DNA of 64,000 nt, taken from the NCBI RefSeq assembly GCF_030010215.1, contig NZ_JASCRR010000002.1, positions 248,001-312,000 on the forward strand. Reading direction: 5' to 3'. The notes beneath the pieces are model-generated. The model made no database searches, was not told the DNA's origin, and saw only the letters and a list, made by a program, of their open reading frames with translations. Positions 36,398 through 43,632 of this stretch are shown piece after piece. Positions within the stretch are counted from its first letter, which is position 1; the number at the start of each line of letters is the position of its first letter. The stretch is from Tianweitania sp. UT-5YL-CI-8. GTDB taxonomy: Bacteria > Pseudomonadota > Alphaproteobacteria > Rhizobiales > Rhizobiaceae. Position numbers and translations under genes: made by a program.

Positions 36398-37423
36398 TCA
36401 GCTCGACTTCGGCTCGCCGTCGTTGATCTCGACGGTGAACGAGCCGTCCTTGATGGCTTTTTCCTTCTCCGCCACCATGGCCTTGACCTCGGCGGGCGCC
36501 TTGTCCTCGAACGTGCCGAGCGGCGCGAGCGAGCAGCCACCCTCCTTCATGAAAGAATAGACGCCGTAGTCGGCGGCCTTGAAGGTGCCGGCCTTGACCT
36601 CGGCGATCGCCTTGTCCAGCGTCGGCTCGAAATGCCACAGCGCGGAGGCCACGACGGTCTCGGGATAGTCGGCCTGGGTGTCGATGACGTTGCCGATGGC
36701 CAGCACGCCTTTTTCCTTGGCGGCATCCGAGACGCCGAAACGCTCGGCATAGAGCAGATCAGCGCCGCCATCGATCTGGGCGAAGGCAGTTTCCTTGGCC
36801 TTGGGCGGGTCGAACCACGAGCCGATGAAGGCGACCTGGAATTTTGCGTCGGGCGCGGTTTCCTTGACGCCGGCCATGAAGGCGTTCATCAGCCGGTTCA
36901 CCTCGGGGATGGGATAACCGCCCACCATGCCGATGGTTTTCGACCTGGACATGGAACCGGCAACGATGCCGGACAAATAGGACGCATCCTGGATGTAGTT
37001 GTCGAAAACCGAGAAGTTGGGCACAACGTCGTCGGGCTTGAAGCTCGAACCCATCAGGAAGGCGACGTCCGGATAGTCGGCGGCAACGGTTCGGGCGGCA
37101 TCCTCGACGCCGAAGACCTCGCCCAGGATCAGCTTGTTGCCGGCCTCGGCATATTCGCGCATGACGCGCTCATAGTCGCTGTTGGAGGTGTTTTCCGAAT
37201 AGACATAGTCGATGTCGCCGCGTTCCTTGGCAGCCATGGCGGCCTTGTGGATGCGGCTGACCCATTGCTGTTCGACCGGCACGGTGTAGACGGCGGCGAC
37301 CTTGATTGGATCGGCGGCAAACAGGCGGGTCGGCATGCCGGCCGCGGACAAAGCGGCGGAAGCGCCCGCGGCTTTCAAGAGCGTGCGGCGCGACAGGCCG
37401 GAAAGGAATGGAGTGCTAGACAT
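36398..37423 (-). CDS. BMP-family ABC transporter substrate-binding protein
   Basis: 341-aa periplasmic protein of the basic membrane protein (PnrA/Med) family, binding purine nucleosides in characterised members. The N-terminus has a twin-arginine-like signal, SRRTLLKAAGASAALSAAG (about 10-28), ending near LFAAD. The ATG at 37423 has AGAGGTGG upstream. First gene of the operon binding protein - ATPase - permease 1 - permease 2 - amidohydrolase. Likely cargo is a nucleoside or base, given the deaminase at the end of the operon. Confidence 0.9.
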   Translation of the reverse strand: MSSTPFLSGLSRRTLLKAAGASAALSAAGMPTRLFAADPIKVAAVYTVPVEQQWVSRIHKAAMAAKERGDIDYVYSENTSNSDYERVMREYAEAGNKLILGEVFGVEDAARTVAADYPDVAFLMGSSFKPDDVVPNFSVFDNYIQDASYLSGIVAGSMSRSKTIGMVGGYPIPEVNRLMNAFMAGVKETAPDAKFQVAFIGSWFDPPKAKETAFAQIDGGADLLYAERFGVSDAAKEKGVLAIGNVIDTQADYPETVVASALWHFEPTLDKAIAEVKAGTFKAADYGVYSFMKEGGCSLAPLGTFEDKAPAEVKAMVAEKEKAIKDGSFTVEINDGEPKSS

Positions 37424-37580
37424 TTGAACCACCTCTGGCTGTTGTTTTTGGACGAAGATCACCCGTCATTTTTATCTTTTGGTCAAAGCTATGCGAAATG
37501 TTTTCGCGCAGCAATCGATCTTGAGACGCAATTTCATCGCGTCCCAAAACAAACTCTTTCTCTGAAAACCGTAAGGCCGA

Positions 37581-38225
37581 TCAGTCGAGCCGAGGACGCT
37601 CGAAATCGCCGGTCGCGGGGTTCATGGCCCACAATTCGCCGGTGCTGATGTCGAACCAGGCGCCATACAGGTTGAGCCGGCCCTTCTTCTCTAGGATGTC
37701 GACGCACGGAAAGGTACGCAGATTGGCCAGCGAGAAGCGGATCGAGATGCGTTCCAGCGCGGTCTGGCGTTCGCCCGCCGTCATCATCGTGTTGCCGGAA
37801 ACGGCTTCGGCCGCAGGCCCGAGCAGGCTCATCCACTTGCCGATGAAATCGCCTGGCGACAGCGGTTCATGGGTGGGTCCGAGCACGGATTTGATGCCGC
37901 CGCAGCGGCCGTGGCCCATGACGACGATGTTCTTCACCTTCAGCCCCTGCACGGCAAATTCGAGAGCCGACGAGGTGGCGTGATACTCGCCGTCCGGCGC
38001 ATAGGGCGGAACCAGGTTGGCGACGTTGCGGACCACGAACAACTCGCCCGGACCGGCGTCGAAAATGGTTTCGGGCGCCGACCGCGAATCGCAGCAAGCG
38101 ATCATCAGCGTTTCCGGTGTCTGTCCTTCATCGGCCAGCGTACGGTAGCGGCTGGTTTCGGAAGCATAGCGGCCGGCCATGAAGTTCCGGTAGCCGTTCA
38201 GAAGTTTCTCTGGAAGATGAACCAT
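37581..38225 (-). CDS. Beta-class carbonic anhydrase
   Basis: 214-aa zinc enzyme interconverting CO2 and bicarbonate. Zinc ligands and active-site residues are visible in ACCDSRSAPE (Cys and Asp-Arg pair, about 44-49) and VMGHGRCGGIKS (His and Cys, about 102-108). Length is normal for bacterial beta enzymes. It stands 87 bp downstream of the SDR gene on the same strand and may be cotranscribed with it; the two functions are not obviously linked. Confidence 0.93.
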   Translation of the reverse strand: MVHLPEKLLNGYRNFMAGRYASETSRYRTLADEGQTPETLMIACCDSRSAPETIFDAGPGELFVVRNVANLVPPYAPDGEYHATSSALEFAVQGLKVKNIVVMGHGRCGGIKSVLGPTHEPLSPGDFIGKWMSLLGPAAEAVSGNTMMTAGERQTALERISIRFSLANLRTFPCVDILEKKGRLNLYGAWFDISTGELWAMNPATGDFERPRLD

Positions 38226-38312
38226 TCAGGCTCCCTTATCTTTGACCGGGCCGGGGACGAGCCGCGCACTTAGCCTGCGCCCAGGGCCGCAAGCCCGGAT
38301 TAGGCGCCCATG

Positions 38313-39068
38313 CTATTGCGCGGAATATCCGCCGTCGACAAGATGATAACTGCCGGTGATGAAGGATGCGCGGTCGGAAAGCAGGAAACAGGCGAGCGCG
38401 GCCACTTCCTCGGCGCGCCCCAGCCGGCCGATGGGATGAAGCGACGACAGATGCTCCATCGTCTCGGGATCGGATTTCCGCGTCAGCAGCGGGGTTTCGA
38501 TGAAACCAGGCCCGACCGCGTTTATGCGGACGCCTTGCGATGCGTATTCGAGCGCGCTCGACTTGGTCATGCCCACTAAAGCATGCTTGGTGGTGACATA
38601 GGCAGGCGCATTCGCAAAGCCGTTGCTGCCGAGGATGGAGGACATGTTGACGATGCTGCCGCCCCCCGCCTCGATGATCGCCGGTATCTGGTATTTTAGC
38701 CCGTAAAACACCGAGTTCAGGTTGGTGTCGATGACGCGCTGCCATTCCTTGACCGTGTAGTCGGTGGTCGGCTTGTTCGGACCGCTGATGCCCGCATTGT
38801 TCACCGCGCAATTGAGCGCACCATAGGCTTCGACCGTGAACGTCACGGCAGCATGGACTTCGGAGGGATGCGTCACATCGACCTTGAACGCTTTGGCCTC
38901 CCCACCGGCGTCGTGAATTTTCTTGACGATACGCTGTGCGCCGCGGCTGTCGTGGTCTGCCACGACGACAAAGGCGCCCTCCTCCGCAAGCTGAAGAGCG
39001 ATTGCCGCGCCGATACCGGAAGCCGATCCCGTCACGAGAACAGACTTGCCTTCGAACTCCCGCGCCAT
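38313..39068 (-). CDS. SDR-family oxidoreductase
   Basis: 251-aa classical short-chain dehydrogenase. The cofactor motif TGSASGIGAA is at residues 13-22, NNAG occurs in CAVNNAGISG, catalytic Ser is in NMSSILGS, and Tyr-xxx-Lys is in YVTTK. An Asp following beta-2 (VVADHDS) suggests NAD preference. The ATG at 39068 has GGAGAG upstream; the longer frame from 39113 is not conserved-looking. The substrate cannot be told. Confidence 0.88.
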   Translation of the reverse strand: MAREFEGKSVLVTGSASGIGAAIALQLAEEGAFVVVADHDSRGAQRIVKKIHDAGGEAKAFKVDVTHPSEVHAAVTFTVEAYGALNCAVNNAGISGPNKPTTDYTVKEWQRVIDTNLNSVFYGLKYQIPAIIEAGGGSIVNMSSILGSNGFANAPAYVTTKHALVGMTKSSALEYASQGVRINAVGPGFIETPLLTRKSDPETMEHLSSLHPIGRLGRAEEVAALACFLLSDRASFITGSYHLVDGGYSAQ

Positions 39069-39420
39069 CGAACGTCTCTCCTTACTCAACGCCACCGCAG
39101 CGCTCCGCGTCAATTCCGGGCACTACGAGCTTGCGCCCCACTTCAAGACCTTCGAGGGTCGCAGCCCGCCGAGGTTTGCCCCGCATAGCGTCTCAAAAGC
39201 CAGATTATCCCGTATGCGAAAGCGCCCTTCTCCCGCAAGGCGGCGATAGCATGAAGGTTGTCCCCAATCGTTGAAACGAGACATCGCCCCGTAGTCCCAA
39301 ACTTTTCCCTTACATTTAAGCTGGGGTCGAGCATTGGATAGTCGAAACCTCGCAGAAAGCGAGGTTTCCAACAAGTAAGCAAAGCGAAAGCTCCGCAGTG
39401 CCGAAGCAGATGAGAGCAAA
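39069..39420. other. Intergenic region between hydrolase and SDR genes
   Basis: 352 bp. It holds the SDR promoter region (near 39069-39200) and a strong hairpin at 39344-39368 after the hydrolase. Small frames on both strands lack ribosome binding sites and protein-like composition, and I see no gene in it. Confidence 0.5.
39344..39368 (-). terminator. Probable bidirectional hairpin terminator
   Basis: Perfect 10-bp stem GAAACCTCGC / GCGAGGTTTC with a 5-nt loop, 52 bp beyond the hydrolase stop on the minus strand. The T-run is short (TTTC inside the stem), so termination may be partial. Confidence 0.6.
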
Positions 39421-40734
39421 TCACCGTCCGGCCTGCGATTTCGGGGCCCCCATCGGCTCCTCTGCTCCAATCATCGCCGCCCGCAACCGGGCGGTCACCC
39501 CGGCCAGGCGCTGCGGATAATCGGGCATGAACGTCCAATACCGGGTGCCTTCAGGCGCTTCACCGCCTTCCAGCCCGCGCGCATCCGGCGCGAGGTGAAA
39601 CAGCATGGTCATCAGCACATCGCTGCTCACCCATGGATCGTCGTACCAGAAGGTGTGCGATGTCCTCGACAGATCCGGCATGTTCTCCGGGCGCACCCGC
39701 AGAACCTCGAGCCCATAGGCGCGCGAACCTTGCAGCAGCCACTCGGTGGCTTCCGGGCTGAGTTCGGCCAGATCGGGCCGCCCGGCGCGCGAGGCGCGGT
39801 TGACGAACTGGGACAGGCGCAGCGCGCTGTCGTTGAGGTTGACGGCCACCGTCGTGCGGTCCGCCTGTCCGGCATAGTCGCGCATGTCGTCGACGAACTG
39901 GCGGAAATCGGCATCCGGGGCGGCGTGGTAGATTTCGCCCAGGCGGGGATCCTGTGTACCTGGCTGGGCAGCATCGCGCCCCAGCATCGCCAGCGCATCG
40001 CTGCCCACCGTGGCGCCCGCGCTATAAGTGAAGACATTGACGTTTCGCGCCTTTGTATTGGCCGCCAGAAGTTCGATCAGATCCTTGAGATGGGGGGCCG
40101 CGCCGAACGCGGTGAGCATGTCGCGGGAATAGCGCAGGAAATTCTCCGCCGTAGGCCATACGAACAGCACCACGACCGAATCCCGGCCGGTGAAATGGCG
40201 GAGTTGCGCAGCCTGGCCGGCGGCGCGTTCCACCGTCGTGTTGGCGCCGTGGACATAGACGATGACATCCTTGTCGCGGCTTTTTTCCAGTACCGCATCG
40301 ATTTCCGCGAACCAGCCGACCGCCTCCAGCGACAGCGGCTCTCCCTTCTCCAAAGTTGCCTGCTCGTTCATCGACCGAAGATGCAGATACGGCCTGTCGT
40401 CGCGTTCCGCCCGCGTCGACCACTCATAGATCCTGTCCCAGGTCGTCGCCTCGTCGCCGATCCGGATGGTGGAAATCCCCACATGCATGTCGCGCCCCGG
40501 CACAACGGCATAGAGCCGGTTGTCCTGCGGCCCGACCGGAAGTCGGTTCGTCGCATAGAACAGTTCGATGCTGGGATCGTTGGAGACCTCCGGCTTGGCG
40601 GAGAAGATGTTGTTGTTGCCATCGAGAAAAACGGCGGGCGTCGGCATCAATCGCATGGGAGGCCGGTACAGCGACAGCGCCACGACACCGGCTGCGAGCA
40701 ACAGGCCAAACATGATGAAGTAACGAAGCTTCAA
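39421..40734 (-). CDS. Membrane-anchored alpha/beta hydrolase (DUF900)
   Basis: 437-aa protein with an N-terminal membrane anchor (FIMFGLLLAAGVVALSL, about 6-23) and a DUF900 esterase-like domain. Features include ELFYATNRLP (about 55), VIVYVHGANTTVERAA (about 162-177), and a nucleophile-elbow-like TYSAGATVG, where the usual first Gly is Thr. I prefer the TTG at 40734, with GAGGG 7-8 nt upstream, over the ATG at 40713; the longest frame starts at 40794. Substrate unknown; it probably faces the periplasm. The small RNA gene upstream is transcribed toward it. Confidence 0.78.
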   Translation of the reverse strand: MKLRYFIMFGLLLAAGVVALSLYRPPMRLMPTPAVFLDGNNNIFSAKPEVSNDPSIELFYATNRLPVGPQDNRLYAVVPGRDMHVGISTIRIGDEATTWDRIYEWSTRAERDDRPYLHLRSMNEQATLEKGEPLSLEAVGWFAEIDAVLEKSRDKDVIVYVHGANTTVERAAGQAAQLRHFTGRDSVVVLFVWPTAENFLRYSRDMLTAFGAAPHLKDLIELLAANTKARNVNVFTYSAGATVGSDALAMLGRDAAQPGTQDPRLGEIYHAAPDADFRQFVDDMRDYAGQADRTTVAVNLNDSALRLSQFVNRASRAGRPDLAELSPEATEWLLQGSRAYGLEVLRVRPENMPDLSRTSHTFWYDDPWVSSDVLMTMLFHLAPDARGLEGGEAPEGTRYWTFMPDYPQRLAGVTARLRAAMIGAEEPMGAPKSQAGR

Positions 40735-40884
40735 GACTCGCCCTCGCGCCGCCCGTTCGGCATTGCCCTGTGTGCCCTGATCTAGAGCGAGCACCGCGGG
40801 GCCTTGTCAACGTGAAACCAGCGGTTCGCCCGTGGCGACGAACTCATTTCAGAAAGAAGACGGGATATTCGGCGCTGCAGAACG

Positions 40885-40995
40885 AAAAAGCCCGCCGCGG
40901 GAGGAGGTGCGGCGGGCTTAATTCGAAATACGCCGCGGGAGGAGGTGCAGCGCATTCTAGCGTCGGCGCGTCTGGGAGGAGGTAGACTGCCGACA
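40885..40995 (-). ncRNA. Small RNA with three anti-Shine-Dalgarno hairpins (cuckoo/CcsR type)
   Basis: About 111 nt. Three successive hairpins on the minus strand present the same 10-nt loop ACCTCCTCCC. Hairpin 1 is 40962-40994 (GTCGGC...GCCGAC with inner GTCT/AGAC). Hairpin 2 is 40927-40956 (10 bp with two G-U pairs). Hairpin 3 is 40888-40919 (11 bp AAGCCCGCCGC/GCGGCGGGCTT), which runs into TTTTT and serves as terminator. CCUCCUCCC loops define the alphaproteobacterial cuckoo RNAs (Rhodobacter CcsR, rhizobial relatives), stress-linked RNAs that can pair with or mimic ribosome-binding sequences. A well-spaced promoter lies just upstream. Confidence 0.88.
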
Positions 40996-41000
40996 CGCAA

Positions 41001-41029
41001 TATCTACGAAACACCCGATTTTGCTGCAA
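41001..41029 (-). promoter_or_regulatory. Sigma70-like promoter of the anti-SD small RNA
   Basis: On the minus strand: -35 TTGCAG (41029-41024), 17-bp spacer, -10 TAGATA (41006-41001). The expected transcription start, about 40995, falls one base before the first hairpin. Confidence 0.7.
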
Positions 41030-41093
41030 CGCACAATTTTGCATGGAAGCTATGCAGCGAAAGGGTATCGGACTGCTGAGGATAGAAAAAGGC

Positions 41094-41417
41094 TCAGGTG
41101 CAGCGGCGGTTTCGCGCCGCGGTCAACGCCGTCTGGGACGCCTGAAGGCTTTCGATCTGCACCGTTCGACGCTCCACGATCGCGTTCACCGCCCTGTCGG
41201 CTCCGGGCACCCAAGAGGGGATGTTGCGATTCCGGATATTGCCGCGCCTGATGGCGGCCGAGCTGATCTGGGCTGCCGTGCTGCCGATTTCGGCATCGAG
41301 CTGGGTACAGGTCATAGCTTCAATCGCTGCCACGTCGATGGCGGCGACCCTGGGCGAGGCGCAGCCACTAACACAGGCCAGGACGAGGAAAAGGGCGGCA
41401 ACTGACGGGATGTTCAT
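41094..41417 (-). CDS. Small lipoprotein of unknown function
   Basis: 107 aa. Signal peptide MNIPSVAALFLVLACVSG with lipobox VSGC, so lipidated at Cys19. The mature part is mostly helical, with a cysteine in MTCTQLDAEI and another near the end (RRCT), which could form a disulfide. Similar small lipoproteins are widespread in Rhizobiales without assigned function. The gene stands alone, about 65 bp upstream of the small-RNA promoter on the same strand. Confidence 0.7.
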   Translation of the reverse strand: MNIPSVAALFLVLACVSGCASPRVAAIDVAAIEAMTCTQLDAEIGSTAAQISSAAIRRGNIRNRNIPSWVPGADRAVNAIVERRTVQIESLQASQTALTAARNRRCT

Positions 41418-41563
41418 CGCGCCAACCTAGCAAGAGGTTTTCTCATTGCAAGCCGACACCGATCAGAGATCACCGCGACACAACAGAATCGCGATGTGGA
41501 TGAAGCGCAGGCAGATTGGCGGGCCGCGCCGGCGAAGAGGAACAGCGCCTGTCTCTGCCATCC

Positions 41564-42508
41564 TCATGGCCGCCTTCTCACAAAGCGCTGTTCGAGCACC
41601 TCCTTGCCCCACTGGCTGCCGAGACGTTCCTCGGCCAGCATGAAACCGTGCTCGCCATAAAGATGCCGTGCCGCATGAAGGCCCGCGAAAGTCCACAAAT
41701 GCGTCTCGGCGAAACCCTGCCGGTCCGAGAAGTCGAGCGCTGTCTTGAGCAAGCGTCGCCCCAGTCCCGTGCCCCGCATCTCGTCGTCAACGATGAACCA
41801 GCGCAGATGCGAGATGCCCGGCTCCAGATCCTCGCCGTCGATGGCGATCGAGCCGACGATCCGCCCTTGCATAAGCGCAGCCCAGATTTCGTTTGACGGC
41901 CTATCGAGATGGTCGCAGAAGGTCGCGAGACCGCCGGCAACGACGCTCTCGAAACGCTGGCCGAATCTCGCTTCACGCGCATAGTAAAGCGTGTGCATCT
42001 CGGTAACGCGGGCGACCAGCCCAGGCCGGTAGCCGGAAAAAATTTCTGCCTGCCGAGCGGCGCCGGAAGCGCCCGGCTTCGCTGCGAGCGCATCGGCATA
42101 GAGACGCAGGCCATTGAGCACGGTCCGGCGGTGTTGAGGAGAAAGATGGTCCAGCGCCCCTGCGACCTGGGCGCGCGCAAAAGCATGGATGGCAGAAACG
42201 CGCGTTTGGCCCGCCGTGCTCAGGCAGAGCTTCTTGGTGCGGGCGTCCGCCTCGTCCGGCGCCTCCAACACATCGCCGGAGACGATAAGTTTACGCAACA
42301 TCCGGCTGACGGTCGATTTTTCAAGGCGAAGCAGCCTGCCGAGATCGCGTGCCGCGAGAGAGCCGCCGGCATCGATTTCGATTAGGGCATGGACGGCGGA
42401 CGGCGGCAGGTCGGTGCCGGCAAACGCGCCGCCCATGAAACCGAGCTCGCGGACGAGTTGCCGAGAAGCGGCGCGGATAGGATCGATAGTGGACAGTGGG
42501 AGCGACAT
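41564..42508 (-). CDS. Fused MarR-type regulator and GNAT acetyltransferase
   Basis: 314 aa: an N-terminal MarR winged helix (about 1-145; GGSLAARDLGRLLRLEKSTVSRMLRKL) followed by a GNAT domain (about 165-310; RWFIVDDEMRGTGLGRRLLKTALDF contains the acetyl-CoA pyrophosphate loop, and GLHAARHLYGEHGFMLAEE follows). The enzyme part probably acetylates a small amine, and the regulator part controls its own gene. I chose the ATG at 42508; a 15-bp inverted repeat lies 17-31 bp upstream, in line with autorepression. Confidence 0.85.
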   Translation of the reverse strand: MSLPLSTIDPIRAASRQLVRELGFMGGAFAGTDLPPSAVHALIEIDAGGSLAARDLGRLLRLEKSTVSRMLRKLIVSGDVLEAPDEADARTKKLCLSTAGQTRVSAIHAFARAQVAGALDHLSPQHRRTVLNGLRLYADALAAKPGASGAARQAEIFSGYRPGLVARVTEMHTLYYAREARFGQRFESVVAGGLATFCDHLDRPSNEIWAALMQGRIVGSIAIDGEDLEPGISHLRWFIVDDEMRGTGLGRRLLKTALDFSDRQGFAETHLWTFAGLHAARHLYGEHGFMLAEERLGSQWGKEVLEQRFVRRRP

Positions 42509-42524
42509 CCAGACAACCAAAATA

Positions 42525-42539
42525 GTTGTGCAATACAAC
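42525..42539. promoter_or_regulatory. Possible operator of the MarR-GNAT gene
   Basis: GTTGT-GCAAT-ACAAC, perfect 5-bp arms around a 5-bp centre, directly upstream of the MarR-GNAT start codon. Size and position fit a MarR dimer site. Confidence 0.5.
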
Positions 42540-42662
42540 CATCGTGATCCAGACTGCACCCGCAGTCAAGCCCTCGGCCTGCACCCTAGTGCGAAGGACC
42601 GCAACAACCTCCAAAGAGGTCTTACCAGCCGGATATCGTGCCGCAGCGTAAATTGGGAAATC

Positions 42663-42752
42663 TGGCGGACAGGGCGGGATTCGAACCCGCGGTACGCTCT
42701 CACGCACACACACTTTCCAGGCGTGCGCCTTAAACCACTCGGCCACCTGTCC
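42663..42752 (-). tRNA. tRNA-Ser (anticodon GGA)
   Basis: 90 nt including an encoded CCA end. Acceptor stem GGACAGG/CCTGTCC, anticodon arm CACGC-CTGGAAA-GTGTG with anticodon GGA at 42716-42718 (reads UCC/UCU), a long class II variable arm as expected for serine, and T arm with GGTTCGAATCC. Confidence 0.97.
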
Positions 42753-42791
42753 GCATGCGGCCGCAAGCGCGGAGGCTGCGGACGCGGGGCT

Positions 42792-42820
42792 GATCTAGTC
42801 GATCCTGCCGCTCTTGCCAA
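42792..42820 (-). promoter_or_regulatory. Probable promoter of the tRNA-Ser gene
   Basis: On the minus strand: TTGGCA (42820-42815), 17-bp spacer, TAGATC (42797-42792), 39 bp before the tRNA 5' end. Confidence 0.5.
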
Positions 42821-42891
42821 GCCGTGCGCGGCCGAATTCTTTGCAAGTTTTCAGCCCGCGCCGGCTCAACAACTGCAAAGGCATACGCTGA

Positions 42892-42919
42892 TTGACTTCG
42901 CGGCACCTTCTTTCTATAA
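42892..42919 (+). promoter_or_regulatory. Promoter of rpmH-rnpA
   Basis: TTGACT (42892-42897), 16-bp spacer, CTATAA (42914-42919), a strong alphaproteobacterial housekeeping promoter. It leaves an rpmH leader of about 115 nt. Confidence 0.75.
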
Positions 42920-43040
42920 GCCCGCACACGCTCGGGCCCGCGACCCGGCGCGATTTTTATCGTGCCAAGCGCAGCCCGGCATAGCTCCTGTTACAGCGTG
43001 ACAGAATTAAGAAGGGCCGCACCCCGCGGTATTAAAAGAA

Positions 43041-43175
43041 ATGAAGCGTACCTACCAACCGTCCAAACTCGTCCGCAAGCGTCGGCACGGCTTCCGCGCG
43101 CGCATGGCCACCAAGGGCGGCCGCACTGTCGTTGCAGCCCGCCGCAACCGTGGCCGCAAGCGTCTGTCGGCATAA
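43041..43175 (+). CDS. rpmH: 50S ribosomal protein L34
   Basis: 44-aa, very basic ribosomal protein, complete: [19 protein letters not shown] at the start and GRKRLSA at the end, the standard L34 pattern. Upstream is AAAAGAA rather than a strong Shine-Dalgarno. First gene of the conserved rpmH-rnpA-yidC cluster, driven by the promoter at 42892-42919. Confidence 0.98.
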   Translation: MKRTYQPSKLVRKRRHGFRARMATKGGRTVVAARRNRGRKRLSA

Positions 43176-43190
43176 CCGAAAGACGAGACG

Positions 43191-43544
43191 TTGCCCGCAA
43201 GCTGCAAGCCCCGGGGCGCTGCGCCCCAACGGCTTCTCAAGCGTGCCGATTTCCTGGCCGTCCGCCGCGGTGAAAAGCGGCGCGGGCGGCTGTTTCTCAT
43301 GGAAGTCCTTGACCGCGGCGATGACAATGCGCCGCGCGTCGGTTTCACCGTCACCAAGAAAGTCGGCAATTCGGTCGTCCGCAACCGCGTCCGCCGCAGG
43401 TTGCGCGAGGCGGTCCGCACACATGCCGCAGGTGACATGGCCAGCGGCCACGACTATGTCATCGTCGGCCGCGAAGATGTCCTCACAGCCCGGTTCGAGC
43501 AATTGACGGCCGAGTTGTCCAGACGTCTACGCGGAACACGCTGA
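43191..43544 (+). CDS. rnpA: Ribonuclease P protein component
   Basis: 117-aa protein subunit of RNase P, which helps the catalytic RNA trim tRNA 5' leaders. The family core is clear: [28 protein letters not shown] (about 49-76). The start is probably the TTG at 43191, 15 bp after rpmH. The usual yidD gene between rnpA and yidC is absent from this cluster. Confidence 0.93.
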   Translation: MPASCKPRGAAPQRLLKRADFLAVRRGEKRRGRLFLMEVLDRGDDNAPRVGFTVTKKVGNSVVRNRVRRRLREAVRTHAAGDMASGHDYVIVGREDVLTARFEQLTAELSRRLRGTR

Positions 43545-43632
43545 GGCCGCGCCAGAGCCGCGCTGTCCAGCGACAATTGGGTTTACTCGGGCGTGGTCCA
43601 GCCAGGGCGGGGCCACCGAGCAAGGGTTTTCG

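Noticed and set aside
36228-36638. N-terminal extension of the ABC ATPase frame by 137 codons
   Set aside because: The extension is translation of the palindromic repeat and part of the binding-protein gene in another frame; homologues start at MTVLRLSN.
40890-40985. Three GGGAGGAGGT copies as direct repeats or a CRISPR-like array
   Set aside because: Only three units with unequal spacing and no conserved repeat outside the loop; they are loops of three hairpins of a small RNA on the minus strand.
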